Below, piece after piece: positions 48,305 to 58,534 of a DNA stretch of 64,000 nt. Source of the DNA: Bradyrhizobium sp. Lineage in GTDB: Bacteria > Pseudomonadota > Alphaproteobacteria > Rhizobiales > Xanthobacteraceae. The notes below the pieces were generated by a model, which was not told the origin of the DNA, did no database searches, and saw nothing but the letters and a program-made list of their open reading frames with translations. Positions within the stretch are counted from its first letter, which is position 1. Each line of letters opens with the position of its first letter. The stretch is from assembly GCF_030646015.1 (NCBI RefSeq), contig NZ_JAUSLT010000072.1, positions 1 to 64,000 of the forward strand, in the 5' to 3' direction. A program made the position numbers and the translations under genes.

Positions 48305-48331
48305 GAAAAACGCGCGCAAGATTGCGCGCGT
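48305..48331 (-). terminator. rpsO Rho-independent terminator
   Basis: On the minus strand ACGCGCGCAA-TC-TTGCGCGCGT is a perfect 10-bp stem followed directly by TTTTTC. It begins 7 bp after the rpsO stop, so much of the transcription may stop before pnp. Confidence 0.9.
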
Positions 48332-48337
48332 GAACAC

Positions 48338-48607
48338 TCAACGACGAATGTTGTGCTTTTCGAGCAGCGCCTTGTAACGCGACTCGTCCTTGCGCTTGAT
48401 GTAATCGAGCAGGGAACGGCGCGTGGCGACCATCTTCAAAAGGCCCCGGCGTGAATGATTGTCCTTCACGTGGGATTTGAAATGCCCGGTGAGGTTATTG
48501 ATGCGTTCCGACAGGATCGCAACCTGAACCTCGGGCGAGCCGGTGTCGCCGGCCTTGTTGGCATTCGTCTTGATGACTTCCGCTTTGCGTTCGGCGGTAA
48601 TCGACAT
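48338..48607 (-). CDS. rpsO: 30S ribosomal protein S15
   Basis: An 89-aa 16S rRNA-binding protein of the small-subunit platform. It starts [13 protein letters not shown] and carries the diagnostic [21 protein letters not shown] and [22 protein letters not shown], with KHNIRR at the end. ATG 48607 gives the universal length; a TTG two codons earlier is in frame but unlikely. It lies between truB and pnp, the canonical order. Confidence 0.98.
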   Translation of the reverse strand: MSITAERKAEVIKTNANKAGDTGSPEVQVAILSERINNLTGHFKSHVKDNHSRRGLLKMVATRRSLLDYIKRKDESRYKALLEKHNIRR

Positions 48608-48609
48608 CG

Positions 48610-49725
48610 TCAAACTCTTTCATTGCTGCGAGCCGAACTGGCGGTCAGTCCGGTCAGGTTAAACACGCGCTTGGGGATGAGTTCGCCATTGCCAATTTCG
48701 GCGAGGGCCAAAAGCCGGCCTGCCACCGTGACATAGACTGTGCCGCTACTATTGGGCGCATCCCGTCCGCGCAACAAAACGGCCTGGCCCCGATGGAGCC
48801 TTGCCGCATCAGCCCGTGTGACGGCCAGTGCCGGGATGTCGTCCAGCGCGGTCTCAACGGGCAAAAGCGCGTCGGCGAGGCTACCCTCGCCAGACGCGGC
48901 TCTATCGCACAAAGCTTCCAACTGTTCCAGCAGAATCATGTCCTTCTCGCCGAACGGCCCGACCAGGGTCCGGCGCAGCGCGCAGATATGGCCGAAACAG
49001 CCCAGAAGACGGCCGATATCGCGGGCCAGCGCCCGCACATAGGTTCCCTTGCCGCACTCGGCCTCGAACACCGAATGGCTGCTATCCAATTGTTCTACAA
49101 GGGATAAATGGTGAATCTCGACCGGGCGCGGCTTCAGGTCGACGGTTTCGCCGTCGCGCGCCAGATCATAGGCTCGCTCGCCCTGGACCTTGATCGCGGA
49201 ATACTGCGGAGGGATCTGCTCGATCACGCCGGTAAACCGCGGCAGCAGCGCCCTTATCTCTTCGGCGGAAGGCCTGAGATCGCTGGTTTGAGTCGCCCGG
49301 CCCTCGGTATCGTCGGTGTCGCGTTCCTCGCCCCAGGCCACCGTAAAGCGATAGCGCTTGCGGCCGTCCATCACGAACGGAACCGTCTTGGTGGCTTCCC
49401 CGAGCGCGATCGGCAGGCCGCCGGAGGCCAGCGGATCGAGCGTGCCGGCGTGGCCGGCGCGCTTGGCCGTGAACAGCCGCTTCACCACCGCGACCGCCTG
49501 GGTCGAGGTCATGCCGATCGGCTTGTCGAGGATCACCCAGCCATGGACGTCGCGCTTGTCGCGCCGCATCTGGTTGTTCGGGCGCGGCTGCTTGCCGGAG
49601 CGCGGCCGGTTCTCGTCGCGAATCGAATTCGGGTCGCGATTCGCGTCCAAAGAAATATTTTTTTCGGGCGCTTCCGAATCGCCGATATCCGGCTCGATCA
49701 CGCTGTTGGCGGTGGTCACGATCAT
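48610..49725 (-). CDS. truB: tRNA pseudouridine(55) synthase with N-terminal extension
   Basis: A 371-aa protein. The catalytic Asp is in [20 protein letters not shown], preceded by [16 protein letters not shown], the usual beginning of TruB. The PUA-like C-terminal end has [11 protein letters not shown]. About 60 extra residues precede the enzyme (rich in N, R, D and [21 protein letters not shown]); they look disordered and charged. ATG 49725 forms an ATGA overlap with rbfA, which supports this upstream start. A later start would remove the extension. Confidence 0.93.
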   Translation of the reverse strand: MIVTTANSVIEPDIGDSEAPEKNISLDANRDPNSIRDENRPRSGKQPRPNNQMRRDKRDVHGWVILDKPIGMTSTQAVAVVKRLFTAKRAGHAGTLDPLASGGLPIALGEATKTVPFVMDGRKRYRFTVAWGEERDTDDTEGRATQTSDLRPSAEEIRALLPRFTGVIEQIPPQYSAIKVQGERAYDLARDGETVDLKPRPVEIHHLSLVEQLDSSHSVFEAECGKGTYVRALARDIGRLLGCFGHICALRRTLVGPFGEKDMILLEQLEALCDRAASGEGSLADALLPVETALDDIPALAVTRADAARLHRGQAVLLRGRDAPNSSGTVYVTVAGRLLALAEIGNGELIPKRVFNLTGLTASSARSNERV

Positions 49726-50138
49726 TCCTTGTCGTCCGAATCGGGTGCGAGGTCTCTTTGCACCGCAGGTGTTCGCAGTAATTTCTCTATTCGTTCCGCT
49801 TCCTCGAATCGTTCGTCGACGCGGAAGCGGACATCAGGCGCGAATTTCAGGTTAACGCGGTGCGCGATCTCGCCGCGCAGGAACTTCTTGTTGCGCTCCA
49901 GTGCCGCGATCACCTTGTCGATGTCGCGGCCGCCGAGCGGCATCACGTAAACCGTCGCGAGCTTGAGGTCCGGTGACATCCGCACCTCGGGCACGGTGAT
50001 GATGTGACCCTCGAGGTCCGGGTCGTGCACGCTACCCTGCGACAGGATATCGGCGACGGCGTGGCGCACCACCTCGCCGACGCGCAACTGACGCTGCGAG
50101 CCGCCGGGGGCGGAGTCCTTCTTGTGGTGACTGGGCAT
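49722..50138 (-). CDS. rbfA: 30S ribosome-binding factor A
   Basis: A 138-aa KH-like cold-shock maturation factor that binds pre-16S rRNA at helix 1. [20 protein letters not shown] at the start and [20 protein letters not shown] are typical, followed by [29 protein letters not shown] at 50138 is the expected start; an upstream in-frame extension translates a repeat. It lies between infB and truB and overlaps truB by 4 bp. Confidence 0.95.
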   Translation of the reverse strand: MPSHHKKDSAPGGSQRQLRVGEVVRHAVADILSQGSVHDPDLEGHIITVPEVRMSPDLKLATVYVMPLGGRDIDKVIAALERNKKFLRGEIAHRVNLKFAPDVRFRVDERFEEAERIEKLLRTPAVQRDLAPDSDDKE

Positions 50139-50160
50139 GGCGGTCTCTCGAAAACAAATC

Positions 50161-50269
50161 GTCATGGCCGGGATTGTCCCCGGCCATTCGCATTCTTCTT
50201 GCGGTTGAATTCCTGAGACGTGGGTGCCCGGCACATCGGCGCGTTTCGCGCTTCTGGCCGGGCATGACG
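50161..50269. repeat. palindromic repeat between infB and rbfA (GTCATGGCCGGG family)
   Basis: Starts GTCATGGCCGGGATTGTCCC and ends CTGGCCGGGCATGAC, the same end sequences as the element at 38961-39048, with a longer unpaired middle containing CGGCGCG-TTT-CGCG. It splits the otherwise compact infB-rbfA junction. Confidence 0.75.
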
Positions 50270-50314
50270 TCGAACTAGTTCAATATCCTTCTGACGAAGC
50301 CGTAAGGTTCAGAC

Positions 50315-52924
50315 TTACAGGCTGCGCTGGATGGTCTCCACGCGATAACATTCGATGACGTCGCCGGCCCGCATGTCGCCGTAATTCTCGAACGCCATGC
50401 CGCATTCCTGGCCGGACTGCACTTCCTTCACTTCGTCCTTGAAACGCTTCAGCGTCGACAGCTTGCCTTCATGCACGACGACATTGTCGCGGATCAGGCG
50501 GACATTGGCGCCGCGTTCCACGGTGCCGTCGGTGACGCGGCAACCCGCGACCTTGCCGACCTTGGAGATGTTGAACACTTCCAGGATCAGGGCATTGCCC
50601 AGCATGGTTTCGCGCAGCGTCGGCGCCAGCAGGCCGGACATCGCCTTCTTCACGTCATCGACGAGGTCGTAGATGATGTTGTAGTAGCGGATCTCGATGC
50701 CGTTGCGCTTGGCCGCAGCGGCCGCTTCCTTGTGGGCGCGGACGTTGAAGCCGATGATGGCGGCATTGAAACCTTCCGCCAGCGTGACGTCGGATTCCGA
50801 AATGCCGCCGACACCTGCGTGCAGGATGCGCGCCATGACTTCTTCGGTGCCGAGCTTGTCGAGCGAGCCCAGAATCGCCTCCAGCGAGCCCTGCACGTCG
50901 GCCTTGATGATCAGCGGGAAGTCCTTGCGGCCCGTGGTCTTGAGTTGCGACATCATCTGCTCGAGCGAACCGCGCATGCCGGAAATCGAGGCAGCCGCGT
51001 TCTCGCGCTTCTGATGGGCGCGGTAGCTCGTGACCTGGCGGGCGCGGGCTTCGTTCTCGACCACGGCAAGCCGGTCGCCGGCTTCCGGCGGGCCGTTGAA
51101 GCCGAGTACCTCGACCGGGACGGACGGACCGGCCTCGTCGATGGTGACGCCCTGATCGTTGATCAGTGCACGGACACGGCCCATTTCGGCGCCGGCGACG
51201 ATGATGTCGCCCACGCGCAAGGTGCCGCGCTGCACCAGCACGGTCGCGACCGGACCACGGCCGCGATCCAGCTTGGCTTCGATCACGGTGCCCTCGGCGG
51301 GACGCGAGACGTTGGTCTTGAGGTCGAGCAGGTCGGCCTGCAGCGCCACCATTTCCAGGAGCTTGTCGAGGTTGGTCTTGTTCTTGGCGGAAACCTCGAC
51401 GTCGACCACGTCGCCACCCATCGATTCGACCTGCACTTCGTACTGCAGCAGCTCGGTGCGGACGCGCTCCGGCTTGGCGTCGGGCTTGTCGATCTTGTTG
51501 ATCGCGATGATCATCGGAACCTTGGCCGCCTTGGCGTGATTGATCGCCTCGATGGTCTGCGGCATGACGCCGTCGTCGGCCGCGACCACCAGGATCACGA
51601 TGTCGGTGACCTTGGCGCCGCGCGCCCGCATCGCGGTGAACGCGGCGTGGCCCGGGGTGTCGATGAAGGTGATCTTCTTGCCGCTCTCCGGCGAGGTCAC
51701 CTGATAGGCGCCGATATGCTGGGTGATGCCGCCGGCTTCACCCGAGACCACGTTGGCGTGGCGAAGCGCGTCGAGCAGCGAGGTCTTGCCGTGGTCGACG
51801 TGGCCCATCACGGTGACGACGGGCGAACGCGGCTCGGTATCGGAGGAATCGTCGACGACGTCGAACAGGCCTTCCTCGACGTCCGAGGCGGCGACGCGCT
51901 TGACGGTGTGGCCGAGTTCCTCAGCGATCAGCTGTGCGGTGTCGGCATCGATCACGTCGGTGATCTTGTGCATCGCGCCCTGCTTCATCAGCAGGCGGAT
52001 GACGTCGACCGCGCGCTCCGACATGCGGTTGGCGAGTTCCTGGATGTTGATGGCTTCCGGGATCACCACTTCGCGAATCAGCTTTTCCTTCGGCTCGTTG
52101 GACTGGTGTCCCTTGAGGCGCTGGGTGCGGCGGCGGAACGAGGCGATCGAACGCTCGCGCACGTCGTCGGCGGTGAGCGCGGTGACCAGCGTCAGGCGGC
52201 CGCGCTGCTTCTGCGGCGCCGGCTTGGCGGTGGTCTTCGGCGGCACGGCGGGGCGAACGGCGCCGCCCGGACCGCGACGGATCTGGCGCGGACCTTCATC
52301 CTCGTCGGTGGCTTCGGCGGCAACGCCTGGAGCGCGCGCGGCGGGCGCAGCGGCAGCCTTGGCGGCGGCGGCGGTCTTGGCCTCGGCTTCGCCAAAACGC
52401 TTCTTGGCTTCGAGTTCGGCCTTGCGCTTGGCTTCCTCGTCCTGGCGGTGGCGTTCTTCCTCGGCCTTGCGGCGGGCCTCGGCGGCCTCGCGCTCGGCTT
52501 GCTCGATGCCTTCCTTGGAGTTGCGGCGCCGGGCTTCCTCTTCGGCCAGCCGGCGTTCCTCGATGTCGCGGACCCTGGCGTCGGCGAGTGCGCTGGCGCG
52601 GGCGGTGCGTTCATCGTCGGTCAGCGTCTGCAGCACGACGCCTGAATTGCGTCGCGGCGGAGCCGGCGGGGCGGCGGGACGGGCGAGCGGCGCAGCCGGC
52701 CTGGGCGGTGCTGCCTTGGCAACGACCGGCTCCGGCGCGTGCGGCGCTTCGGCTGGCCCTTCGCCACCGGCGCGGCGCTTGCCACGCTTCTCGACCACGA
52801 CCTGCTTGGTCCGGCCGTGGCTGAAGCTCTGGCGCACGGTGCCCGTCTCGACGCGCGGCTTCAGCGTCAAGGTCTTGGTCGGAACACTCAGTGTCTTGTC
52901 GCCAGGCGATTTCGTATCAACCAT
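50315..52924 (-). CDS. infB: translation initiation factor IF-2
   Basis: An 869-aa GTPase that brings fMet-tRNA to the 30S subunit. A long N-terminal region rich in Ala, Arg, Glu and Pro (about residues 30-250, including a charged coiled coil [18 protein letters not shown]) precedes the conserved core. The GTPase motifs are [19 protein letters not shown] (G1), [15 protein letters not shown] (G3) and [16 protein letters not shown] (G4). The C-terminal fMet-tRNA-binding domains follow. It is complete and sits between ylxR and rbfA. Confidence 0.98.
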   Translation of the reverse strand: MVDTKSPGDKTLSVPTKTLTLKPRVETGTVRQSFSHGRTKQVVVEKRGKRRAGGEGPAEAPHAPEPVVAKAAPPRPAAPLARPAAPPAPPRRNSGVVLQTLTDDERTARASALADARVRDIEERRLAEEEARRRNSKEGIEQAEREAAEARRKAEEERHRQDEEAKRKAELEAKKRFGEAEAKTAAAAKAAAAPAARAPGVAAEATDEDEGPRQIRRGPGGAVRPAVPPKTTAKPAPQKQRGRLTLVTALTADDVRERSIASFRRRTQRLKGHQSNEPKEKLIREVVIPEAINIQELANRMSERAVDVIRLLMKQGAMHKITDVIDADTAQLIAEELGHTVKRVAASDVEEGLFDVVDDSSDTEPRSPVVTVMGHVDHGKTSLLDALRHANVVSGEAGGITQHIGAYQVTSPESGKKITFIDTPGHAAFTAMRARGAKVTDIVILVVAADDGVMPQTIEAINHAKAAKVPMIIAINKIDKPDAKPERVRTELLQYEVQVESMGGDVVDVEVSAKNKTNLDKLLEMVALQADLLDLKTNVSRPAEGTVIEAKLDRGRGPVATVLVQRGTLRVGDIIVAGAEMGRVRALINDQGVTIDEAGPSVPVEVLGFNGPPEAGDRLAVVENEARARQVTSYRAHQKRENAAASISGMRGSLEQMMSQLKTTGRKDFPLIIKADVQGSLEAILGSLDKLGTEEVMARILHAGVGGISESDVTLAEGFNAAIIGFNVRAHKEAAAAAKRNGIEIRYYNIIYDLVDDVKKAMSGLLAPTLRETMLGNALILEVFNISKVGKVAGCRVTDGTVERGANVRLIRDNVVVHEGKLSTLKRFKDEVKEVQSGQECGMAFENYGDMRAGDVIECYRVETIQRSL

Positions 52925-52933
52925 TCAGCAGTC

Positions 52934-53680
52934 CTAATCTTGTTCTGTTGTGCGTGTCCGCACAGTCTGTTCAGGCGAATTCTTGTTCGACAAATTCTTG
53001 TTAGGCGAGTTCTTGGCACCGGCGGTCTTGTCGTCATCCGCCATCCGGTATCGGACCAGGAGTTGGCTGCGCGACAGGAACGTTTTGCTCGCCGGGCCCG
53101 CGAGCACGGCAGCATGTATCACATTTGACCGCCCTAGTGCCAAATCCAATTGTTCGGAGGTCAGCGCCGTGACGACCGGGAATTCGGGCGATTCATCGCC
53201 AATTCCGGCGTTTTGCCTGACGATGGCGTCCAATTTGCGGATTCCGTCCGCGGCGCCGTCCGAGGCGTGGATCAGGGCGGCTGCCTCGCCTGCCTTGAGG
53301 GCGTCCTCGACCTTGCTGAAGCCGGACACCACCTGGCCGGCCTTGGCGGCCATTGCCAGCGCCTCGCTGACGCTGCGCGCCAGCAGGGCCTCGGTATCCG
53401 CCGCCAGCGTGGCCGCGGCACGGACCTCGCGCTTGAAACCCTTGCTGAACTGGTTACGCCGGACCGCTTCCGCAACCGCCTGCCTTGAGGCCGAAACCCA
53501 CAGGCCCCGGCCGGGAAGCTTGCGCTTCAGGTCCGGGATCACCTCGCCCGTGGGCGCGACGACAAACCGGATCAGTTCGTCGATCGGCCGCACCACTCGC
53601 GTGACCGCGCACATCCGCATCGTCGCGGACCTGTTGGTCCGCGGTCCGTTGTCGAGATCGGGGTCGGCGAGTGCAAGCAT
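52934..53680 (-). CDS. YlxR-L7Ae fusion RNA-binding protein (DUF448)
   Basis: A 248-aa protein. Residues about 20-100 are the YlxR/DUF448 domain ([20 protein letters not shown] followed by [20 protein letters not shown]). Residues about 110-205 resemble the L7Ae/Gadd45-like fold ([39 protein letters not shown]). In gram-positive bacteria these are two adjacent small genes; alphaproteobacteria often have the fusion. The last 35 residues are a low-complexity tail with [16 protein letters not shown], coded by near-repeats in the DNA. It lies between nusA and infB, as expected. Confidence 0.88.
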   Translation of the reverse strand: MLALADPDLDNGPRTNRSATMRMCAVTRVVRPIDELIRFVVAPTGEVIPDLKRKLPGRGLWVSASRQAVAEAVRRNQFSKGFKREVRAAATLAADTEALLARSVSEALAMAAKAGQVVSGFSKVEDALKAGEAAALIHASDGAADGIRKLDAIVRQNAGIGDESPEFPVVTALTSEQLDLALGRSNVIHAAVLAGPASKTFLSRSQLLVRYRMADDDKTAGAKNSPNKNLSNKNSPEQTVRTRTTEQD

Positions 53681-53755
53681 GCGTGCGACATCTCTCCTGT
53701 CATCTGCGCGTTACGGTCGCGCAGAACCGGTAGCCATTTTCGCGGAAACCGCGCA

Positions 53756-55369
53756 TCAAACCGGCTGGTCTTCGGTGGCCTCGGCCTCGTCGGTCTTTTT
53801 GACGAGGTCGGCCTCGGTGATCCAGCCGGCAATGACGCGCGCCTGCATGATCATGTTCTCGGCATCGTCGCGCGAGATTTCGTTGGGGTCGAGAATGCCG
53901 GGATGCTTGGTCGGTTCGGCGCCTTCCTTGCGTTCGGTCCAGCCCACCAGATCGTCGGTGGCGCAACCGGCGAGGTCCTCGACCGTCTTGATCTCGTTCT
54001 CGCCGAACTTCACCAGCATCTTCGAAGTTACGCCGGGCACCGTCTTCAGAGCGTCATCCACACCGAGTTCCTTACGTTTGTTTTCGAGCTCGCTTTCGAG
54101 CGTTTCCAGATATTCGCGGGCCCGGCTCTGCAGCTCGTTGGCGGTTTCGTCGTCGAAACCTTCGATGCCGGCCAGTTCCTTGACGTCGACCAGCGCCAGT
54201 TCCTCCACCGAGGTGAAGCCTTCGGACGCCAGCAATTGGCCGACCACTTCGTCGACATTGAGCGCTTCCATGAACACCCGCGTGGAGTTCTCGAAATCGG
54301 CCTGGCGGCGCTCGGATTCTTCCTGTTCGGTCAGAATGTCGATGTCCCAGCCGGTCAGCTGCGAGGCGAGACGAACGTTCTGTCCGCGCCGGCCGATCGC
54401 CAGCGACAGCTGGTTGTTGGTGTCGGGCACCACGACCTCGATGCGCTCGCGGTCCTCGTCGATCACGACCTTGGCGACTTCGGCGGGCGCCAGCGCGTTG
54501 ACGACGAAGGTCGCGATGTCGGGCGACCACGGGATGATGTCGATCTTCTCGCCCTGCAATTCGTTGACCACGGCCTGCACCCGCGAGCCGCGCATGCCGA
54601 CGCAGGCGCCGACCGGATCGACCGAGGAATCCCTTGAAATCACGCCGATTTTCGCGCGCGAGCCGGGATCGCGGGCCACCGCCTTGATCTCGACGATGCC
54701 GTCATAGATCTCGGGCACTTCCTGCGCGAACAGCTTCGCCATGAACTGCGGATGGGTGCGGGAGAGGAAGATCTGCGGTCCGCGGGTTTCGCGGCGCACG
54801 TCGAAAATATAGGCGCGGACGCGGTCGCCGTTGCGGAACACCTCGCGCGGCAGCATTTCGTCGCGGCGGATGATGGCTTCGCCGCGGCCCAGATCGACGA
54901 TGACGCTGCCATATTCGACGCGCTTGACGATGCCGTTGACGATATCGCCGATGCGGTCCTTGAATTCCTGGTACTGCCGGTCGCGCTCGGCCTCGCGCAC
55001 CTTCTGCACGATCACCTGCTTGGCGGACTGCGCGGCGATGCGGCCATATTCCAGCGGCGGCAGGGTGTCGGCGATGGTGTCGCCGACCTGCGCGCCGGGA
55101 TTGGCGCGCTGCGCGTCGACCAGCGAAATCTGGTTCGACGAATTCTCGACCTGCTCGACCACCAGCATGTGGCGCGACAGCCGCAATTCGCCCTTCTTGG
55201 CGTCGATCTCGGCGTGGACGTCGGTCTCGCTGCCGTAGCGGGCCCGCGCCGCCTTGGCGATGGCGTCTTCCATCGCCGCGATCACGATCGAGCGGTCGAT
55301 CGATTTTTCGCGCGCCACCGCGTCCGCGATCTGCAGCAGTTCAAGTTTATTGGCGCTGACAGCTGCCAT
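53756..55369 (-). CDS. nusA: transcription termination/antitermination protein NusA
   Basis: A 537-aa RNA polymerase-binding factor. Order: N-terminal domain (LLQIADAVAREKSIDRSIVI, then DAIAKAARARYGSE), S1 domain (NGIVKRVEYGSVIVDLGRGE), two KH domains (CVGMRGSRVQAVVNELQGEK and the SLAIGRRGQNVRLASQLTGW signature), then two acidic C-terminal repeats (VVGQLLASEGFTSVEELALV and VKFGENEIKTVEDLAGCATD). Complete. It follows rimP by 3 bp. Confidence 0.98.
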   Translation of the reverse strand: MAAVSANKLELLQIADAVAREKSIDRSIVIAAMEDAIAKAARARYGSETDVHAEIDAKKGELRLSRHMLVVEQVENSSNQISLVDAQRANPGAQVGDTIADTLPPLEYGRIAAQSAKQVIVQKVREAERDRQYQEFKDRIGDIVNGIVKRVEYGSVIVDLGRGEAIIRRDEMLPREVFRNGDRVRAYIFDVRRETRGPQIFLSRTHPQFMAKLFAQEVPEIYDGIVEIKAVARDPGSRAKIGVISRDSSVDPVGACVGMRGSRVQAVVNELQGEKIDIIPWSPDIATFVVNALAPAEVAKVVIDEDRERIEVVVPDTNNQLSLAIGRRGQNVRLASQLTGWDIDILTEQEESERRQADFENSTRVFMEALNVDEVVGQLLASEGFTSVEELALVDVKELAGIEGFDDETANELQSRAREYLETLESELENKRKELGVDDALKTVPGVTSKMLVKFGENEIKTVEDLAGCATDDLVGWTERKEGAEPTKHPGILDPNEISRDDAENMIMQARVIAGWITEADLVKKTDEAEATEDQPV

Positions 55370-55372
55370 GGC

Positions 55373-56143
55373 TCATTCTCCTTCAGTGGGATCGATTTCG
55401 CCTCTTCGCAGTCTGTCTGCGGCGAGGCGGTGTTCCTTGGTGTTTTTCGGGGCGATCTTCTTTACCGGCTTCAACTTCGCCTTCGGCGCATTGCTCTTGG
55501 TCGGGTCGCTTCGCTTCGCATGCGGCGGGGGCGGCGGCTTGATTCCGAGATTCTGCTTCATCTCGCGCTCGGCCAGCTTGCCGCGTCGCATCGACTCCGC
55601 GACCAGCTCGTCGGTCAGCACCAGCCGCGCGTCGGCGATGTCTTCCATGACCAGCAAGACCTCGGGATCCTCGTCGCCGCGAACGTCATCGCGACGCAAA
55701 TGCACGGCATCGCCCTCGACGCCGCCGAGCATGCCGCGAAACCGCTTGCGGCCCTGATGCGCGACCGCCATTTCGATCTTCACGAGATGGCCGGCATAGC
55801 GTTCGAAATCGGAGCGGCGCACCAGCGGCCGGTCGATCCCGGGCGAGGAAATCTCCAGCCGGTAGGCCTTCTCGATCGGGTCGGCGACATCCAGCACCGG
55901 CGACAGCGCCTTTGAGATCGCCTCGCAATCGTCGATCAGCATGGTTCCGTCAGGCCGTTCCGCCATGATCTGGACGGTGCAGCCGAATTCGCCTGAAATC
56001 TTGATCCGCACCAGCCGGTAGCCCATGCCCTGCAGCACCGGGCCGGCCACCGCCGATACCCGCGCCGCGACGCCCGGCTCGACCACGAGACGCGGTTCGG
56101 CAAGCAGATCGAAGTCCACGGAACCAGCAGTTGGGTCGGTCAT
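55373..56143 (-). CDS. rimP: ribosome maturation factor RimP with long basic tail
   Basis: A 256-aa 30S assembly factor. The conserved core has LRITKISG-like [40 protein letters not shown] and [20 protein letters not shown]. After about residue 185 comes a Lys/Pro-rich extension ([40 protein letters not shown]) of about 70 residues not present in E. coli RimP. MTDPTAG at ATG 56143 is chosen over a TTG four codons upstream. It is the first gene of the rimP-nusA-ylxR-infB-rbfA-truB-rpsO-pnp run. Confidence 0.95.
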   Translation of the reverse strand: MTDPTAGSVDFDLLAEPRLVVEPGVAARVSAVAGPVLQGMGYRLVRIKISGEFGCTVQIMAERPDGTMLIDDCEAISKALSPVLDVADPIEKAYRLEISSPGIDRPLVRRSDFERYAGHLVKIEMAVAHQGRKRFRGMLGGVEGDAVHLRRDDVRGDEDPEVLLVMEDIADARLVLTDELVAESMRRGKLAEREMKQNLGIKPPPPPHAKRSDPTKSNAPKAKLKPVKKIAPKNTKEHRLAADRLRRGEIDPTEGE

Positions 56144-56219
56144 GTCCAGGGTCAAATTTGGTCTGACTTGCAGTGGGTTAGCCGGGCTTAAGCGCGGTCC
56201 GGCAGTGCTGCCCCGAATG

Positions 56220-56249
56220 GAACCCGGCGCCGCACCCAGCGCCGGGCTC
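56220..56249. other. second hairpin in the rimP leader
   Basis: GAACCCGGCGC (56220-56230) pairs with GCGCCGGGCTC (56239-56249), one mismatch, loop 8 bases. It lies between the leader terminator and the rimP start and could be part of an alternative fold. Confidence 0.6.
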
Positions 56250-56260
56250 GTTCAGGTAAT

Positions 56261-56290
56261 AAAAAAGAGCGGGTCCCGAGGGGCCCACTC
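56261..56290 (-). terminator. attenuator-like terminator in the rimP-nusA leader
   Basis: On the minus strand GAGTGGGCCC-CTC-GGGACCCGCTC (one bulged A, one G·U pair in RNA) is followed by TTTTTT. It starts about 30 nt after the predicted transcript start and lies about 120 bp upstream of rimP, so transcripts must pass it to reach the operon. Confidence 0.75.
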
Positions 56291-56328
56291 TCAATACGCG
56301 ATCGTATGAGAACCATAAGTTGCGGCTG

Positions 56329-56356
56329 ATATAGCGGTTTTCCGCTGCGACGGCAA
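56329..56356 (-). promoter_or_regulatory. predicted housekeeping promoter of the rimP operon
   Basis: On the minus strand, TTGCCG (56356-56351) and CTATAT (56334-56329) are separated by 16 bp. Both match the alphaproteobacterial sigma-70 pattern well. The expected transcript start is near 56322. Transcripts would run through the leader terminator into rimP. Confidence 0.7.
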
Positions 56357-56483
56357 GGCCCGCGAGGCCGCGAACCCGTGATTTTGCGGCCTTTCCGGCA
56401 GGTTTCAACCTAACCCTTCCTTCACGAACCCCACCTAACGTACCGAAATATCCGCCAATGCGGCGCGTTTGAGTGTGTTTTGG

Positions 56484-57566
56484 ATGACCGTCGCCACATC
56501 GCTGATCCCGGGGCTTGATGAGATCGTCAGAAATGGCGATCCCAAGCGTCGCGCCGAGGCCGCGCGGCGGATCGCGGAGCTGTATCTGCAGGGCGCGGCG
56601 AATTACCGGGCCGACCATGTCGACCTGTTCGACGGCATTCTGACCGGCCTCGTTCCGCACGCCGGACTCGCCGCGCGCGCCGATCTGGCCGAGCGGTTGT
56701 CGATCCTCGCCAACGCGCCGCGCGGGCTGGTCGGGCAACTCGCGTGCGAAGACGAGATCGCGATCGCCGGTCCGCTGCTGCGCCGATCGCCCGTCATCGA
56801 CGAGCAGGCGCTGGTGGAAATCGCCCGCAGCAAGGGCCAGGGCCACCTGCTGGCGATGTCGGAGCGGCCGACGCTTTCTCCCGATCTCACCGATGTCATG
56901 GTCCGCCGCGGCGATCGCGAGGTGGTGCGGCGCGCCGCCGGCAATGCGGGCGCGCTGTTTTCGCACGCCGGATATTCCGGCCTGATCAAGCGCGCCGGCC
57001 AGGATGCCGTGCTGACCCTCGCGGTCGGCCAGCGCGCCGATCTCTCGAGCCCCCACCTCAAGCAGTTGCTGGCGGGATCGGTCGAGGTGGTCCGCCGCCG
57101 CCTGTTCGAAGTGGTCAGGCCCGAGCGGCAGGCCGATATCGAGGCGGCGATGGGCGAAATCTCCAGCGGGCCGGGGCAGGCCGGGAGCCGCCGCGACTTC
57201 GCGCCGGCGCAACGCACCGTGCTGGCGCTGCATAATGCCGGCGAGCTCGACGAAGCCGCGCTGCTCGGCTTTGCCAAGGCCTTCAAATATGAGGAATCGA
57301 TTGCGACGCTGTCCGCCATGGCGGCGGTGAAACTCGATACCCTCGACCGCCTGATTGCCGGCGACCGGCACGATCCGATCCTGATCGTCGGCAAGGTGAT
57401 CGGCCTCGAATGGGCCACCGTGCGCGCGCTGATCCTGCTGCGGCTCGGCCCCAACCGGGTGCCGTCGCTGTCGGACATCGAGAGCGCACGGGTGAATTTC
57501 GCGCGGCTGATGCCTTCCACGGCCGAGCGCGTGGTGACTTTCTGGCAGGCCCGTCAAACCGCCTGA
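56484..57566 (+). CDS. DUF2336 domain protein
   Basis: A 360-aa soluble protein of the alphaproteobacterial DUF2336 family. It is nearly all helical, with HEAT-like repeats: DPKRRAEAARRIAELYLQGA, LAARADLAERLSILANAPRG, LSPDLTDVMVRRGDREVVRR. No catalytic motif or membrane segment is seen, and its function is unknown. ATG 56484 is chosen; a TTG 5 codons earlier is in frame, and neither has a strong ribosome binding site. It is divergent from the rimP operon, so both share the region 56144-56483. Confidence 0.82.
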   Translation: MTVATSLIPGLDEIVRNGDPKRRAEAARRIAELYLQGAANYRADHVDLFDGILTGLVPHAGLAARADLAERLSILANAPRGLVGQLACEDEIAIAGPLLRRSPVIDEQALVEIARSKGQGHLLAMSERPTLSPDLTDVMVRRGDREVVRRAAGNAGALFSHAGYSGLIKRAGQDAVLTLAVGQRADLSSPHLKQLLAGSVEVVRRRLFEVVRPERQADIEAAMGEISSGPGQAGSRRDFAPAQRTVLALHNAGELDEAALLGFAKAFKYEESIATLSAMAAVKLDTLDRLIAGDRHDPILIVGKVIGLEWATVRALILLRLGPNRVPSLSDIESARVNFARLMPSTAERVVTFWQARQTA

Positions 57567-57670
57567 GTCTCAGGTCCCCGCTTTCCGCCCCGGGGTACTT
57601 TCCCTCTGCCAAACCGGCACGCTATGCTGCCGCCACAGGCGCGGCACAGCGCCAACGGGAGAGACAAAAA

Positions 57671-58519
57671 ATGCTGACGGAAGCCGAAATCCAATCGCAT
57701 GCCGACAGGATCCGCGACGACGGATACACCGTGATCGAACGCGCCGCCGGCCCCGATCTGGTCGAGGCGTTGAAGCAGGCGCTGGAGCGAACCGAGCGGG
57801 AGCATCATCTCGGTCCCGCCAAGACCTCGTTCGAAGGCTTCAAGACGGTCCGCATCAACAATCTCCTGACCTATGACGACGTCTTCTGGGAAGTGCCGCT
57901 GCATGAGAACGTGCTGCCGGTGGTCGAGCGCGTGCTGGACAAGGAATGCCTGCTGTCGTCGTTCTGTTCGCTGGTGCTCGGCCCCGGCCAGGAGGCGCAG
58001 CCGATCCATGAGGACACCCAGCTGATTCCGCTGCCGCGTCCACACATCCCGATCACGCTCAATGCGATCTGGGCGCTGTCGGATTTCCGGCAGGACAACG
58101 GCGCGACACGGATCATTCCGGGCAGCCACAAATATGATTCCTCGCCGGAATACGGCAAAGACTACGCCGCCGTGACCGCGACCATGCCGGCCGGCAGCGT
58201 GATGCTGTTCGACAGCGCGCTTTGGCATGGCGGCGGTGCCAATCACAGCGATAGCAGGCGCTTCGCATTCTCCTGCGCCTATTGCTGGGGCTGGATGCGG
58301 CAGCAGGAAAACCTGCAGCTCGGCATTCCCCATGAGATCGCGCGGCGGTTTCCGCGCCGCTTGCAGGAGCTATGCGGCTACAGCGTCTACAAGGGGCAGT
58401 TCGGACACATCGACAATCACGACCCGATCGAACTTTTGGGCCGCGAGCGCGGCAAGCGCATGGTGTGGGAAGCCACTGACGTCAGGAAGGCGCGGATGGG
58501 CGAGGCGGCGAAGGGGTAG
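57671..58519 (+). CDS. phytanoyl-CoA dioxygenase (PhyH) family protein
   Basis: A 282-aa Fe(II)/2-oxoglutarate-type oxygenase. The iron ligands are the H-x-D pair in QPIHEDTQLIPLP and the distal His in SALWHGGGANHSDSRR, with the 2-oxoglutarate Arg in SRRFAFS. GLVEALKQAL-like N-terminal helices and GATRIIPGSHKYD are standard for PhyH. The substrate is unknown; members hydroxylate fatty acyl chains, ectoine or natural products. The ATG follows a GGGAGAGAC stretch about 10 bp upstream. A dispersed repeat begins 16 bp after its stop. Confidence 0.85.
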   Translation: MLTEAEIQSHADRIRDDGYTVIERAAGPDLVEALKQALERTEREHHLGPAKTSFEGFKTVRINNLLTYDDVFWEVPLHENVLPVVERVLDKECLLSSFCSLVLGPGQEAQPIHEDTQLIPLPRPHIPITLNAIWALSDFRQDNGATRIIPGSHKYDSSPEYGKDYAAVTATMPAGSVMLFDSALWHGGGANHSDSRRFAFSCAYCWGWMRQQENLQLGIPHEIARRFPRRLQELCGYSVYKGQFGHIDNHDPIELLGRERGKRMVWEATDVRKARMGEAAKG

Positions 58520-58534
58520 CGACACGCCCCACTC

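Noticed and set aside
48146..48337. A 63-codon frame in the rpsO-pnp spacer
   Set aside because: It overlaps the rpsO terminator and the leader hairpin and has a poor start; more likely non-coding leader.
50471..52645. A 724-codon open frame on the plus strand opposite infB
   Set aside because: It is the antisense shadow of infB: the composition mirrors the Ala/Glu-rich IF-2 and no family motif is present.
56144..56483. A tRNA gene upstream of rimP, as metY in E. coli
   Set aside because: I looked for a cloverleaf and T-loop on the minus strand and found only the promoter and two hairpins.
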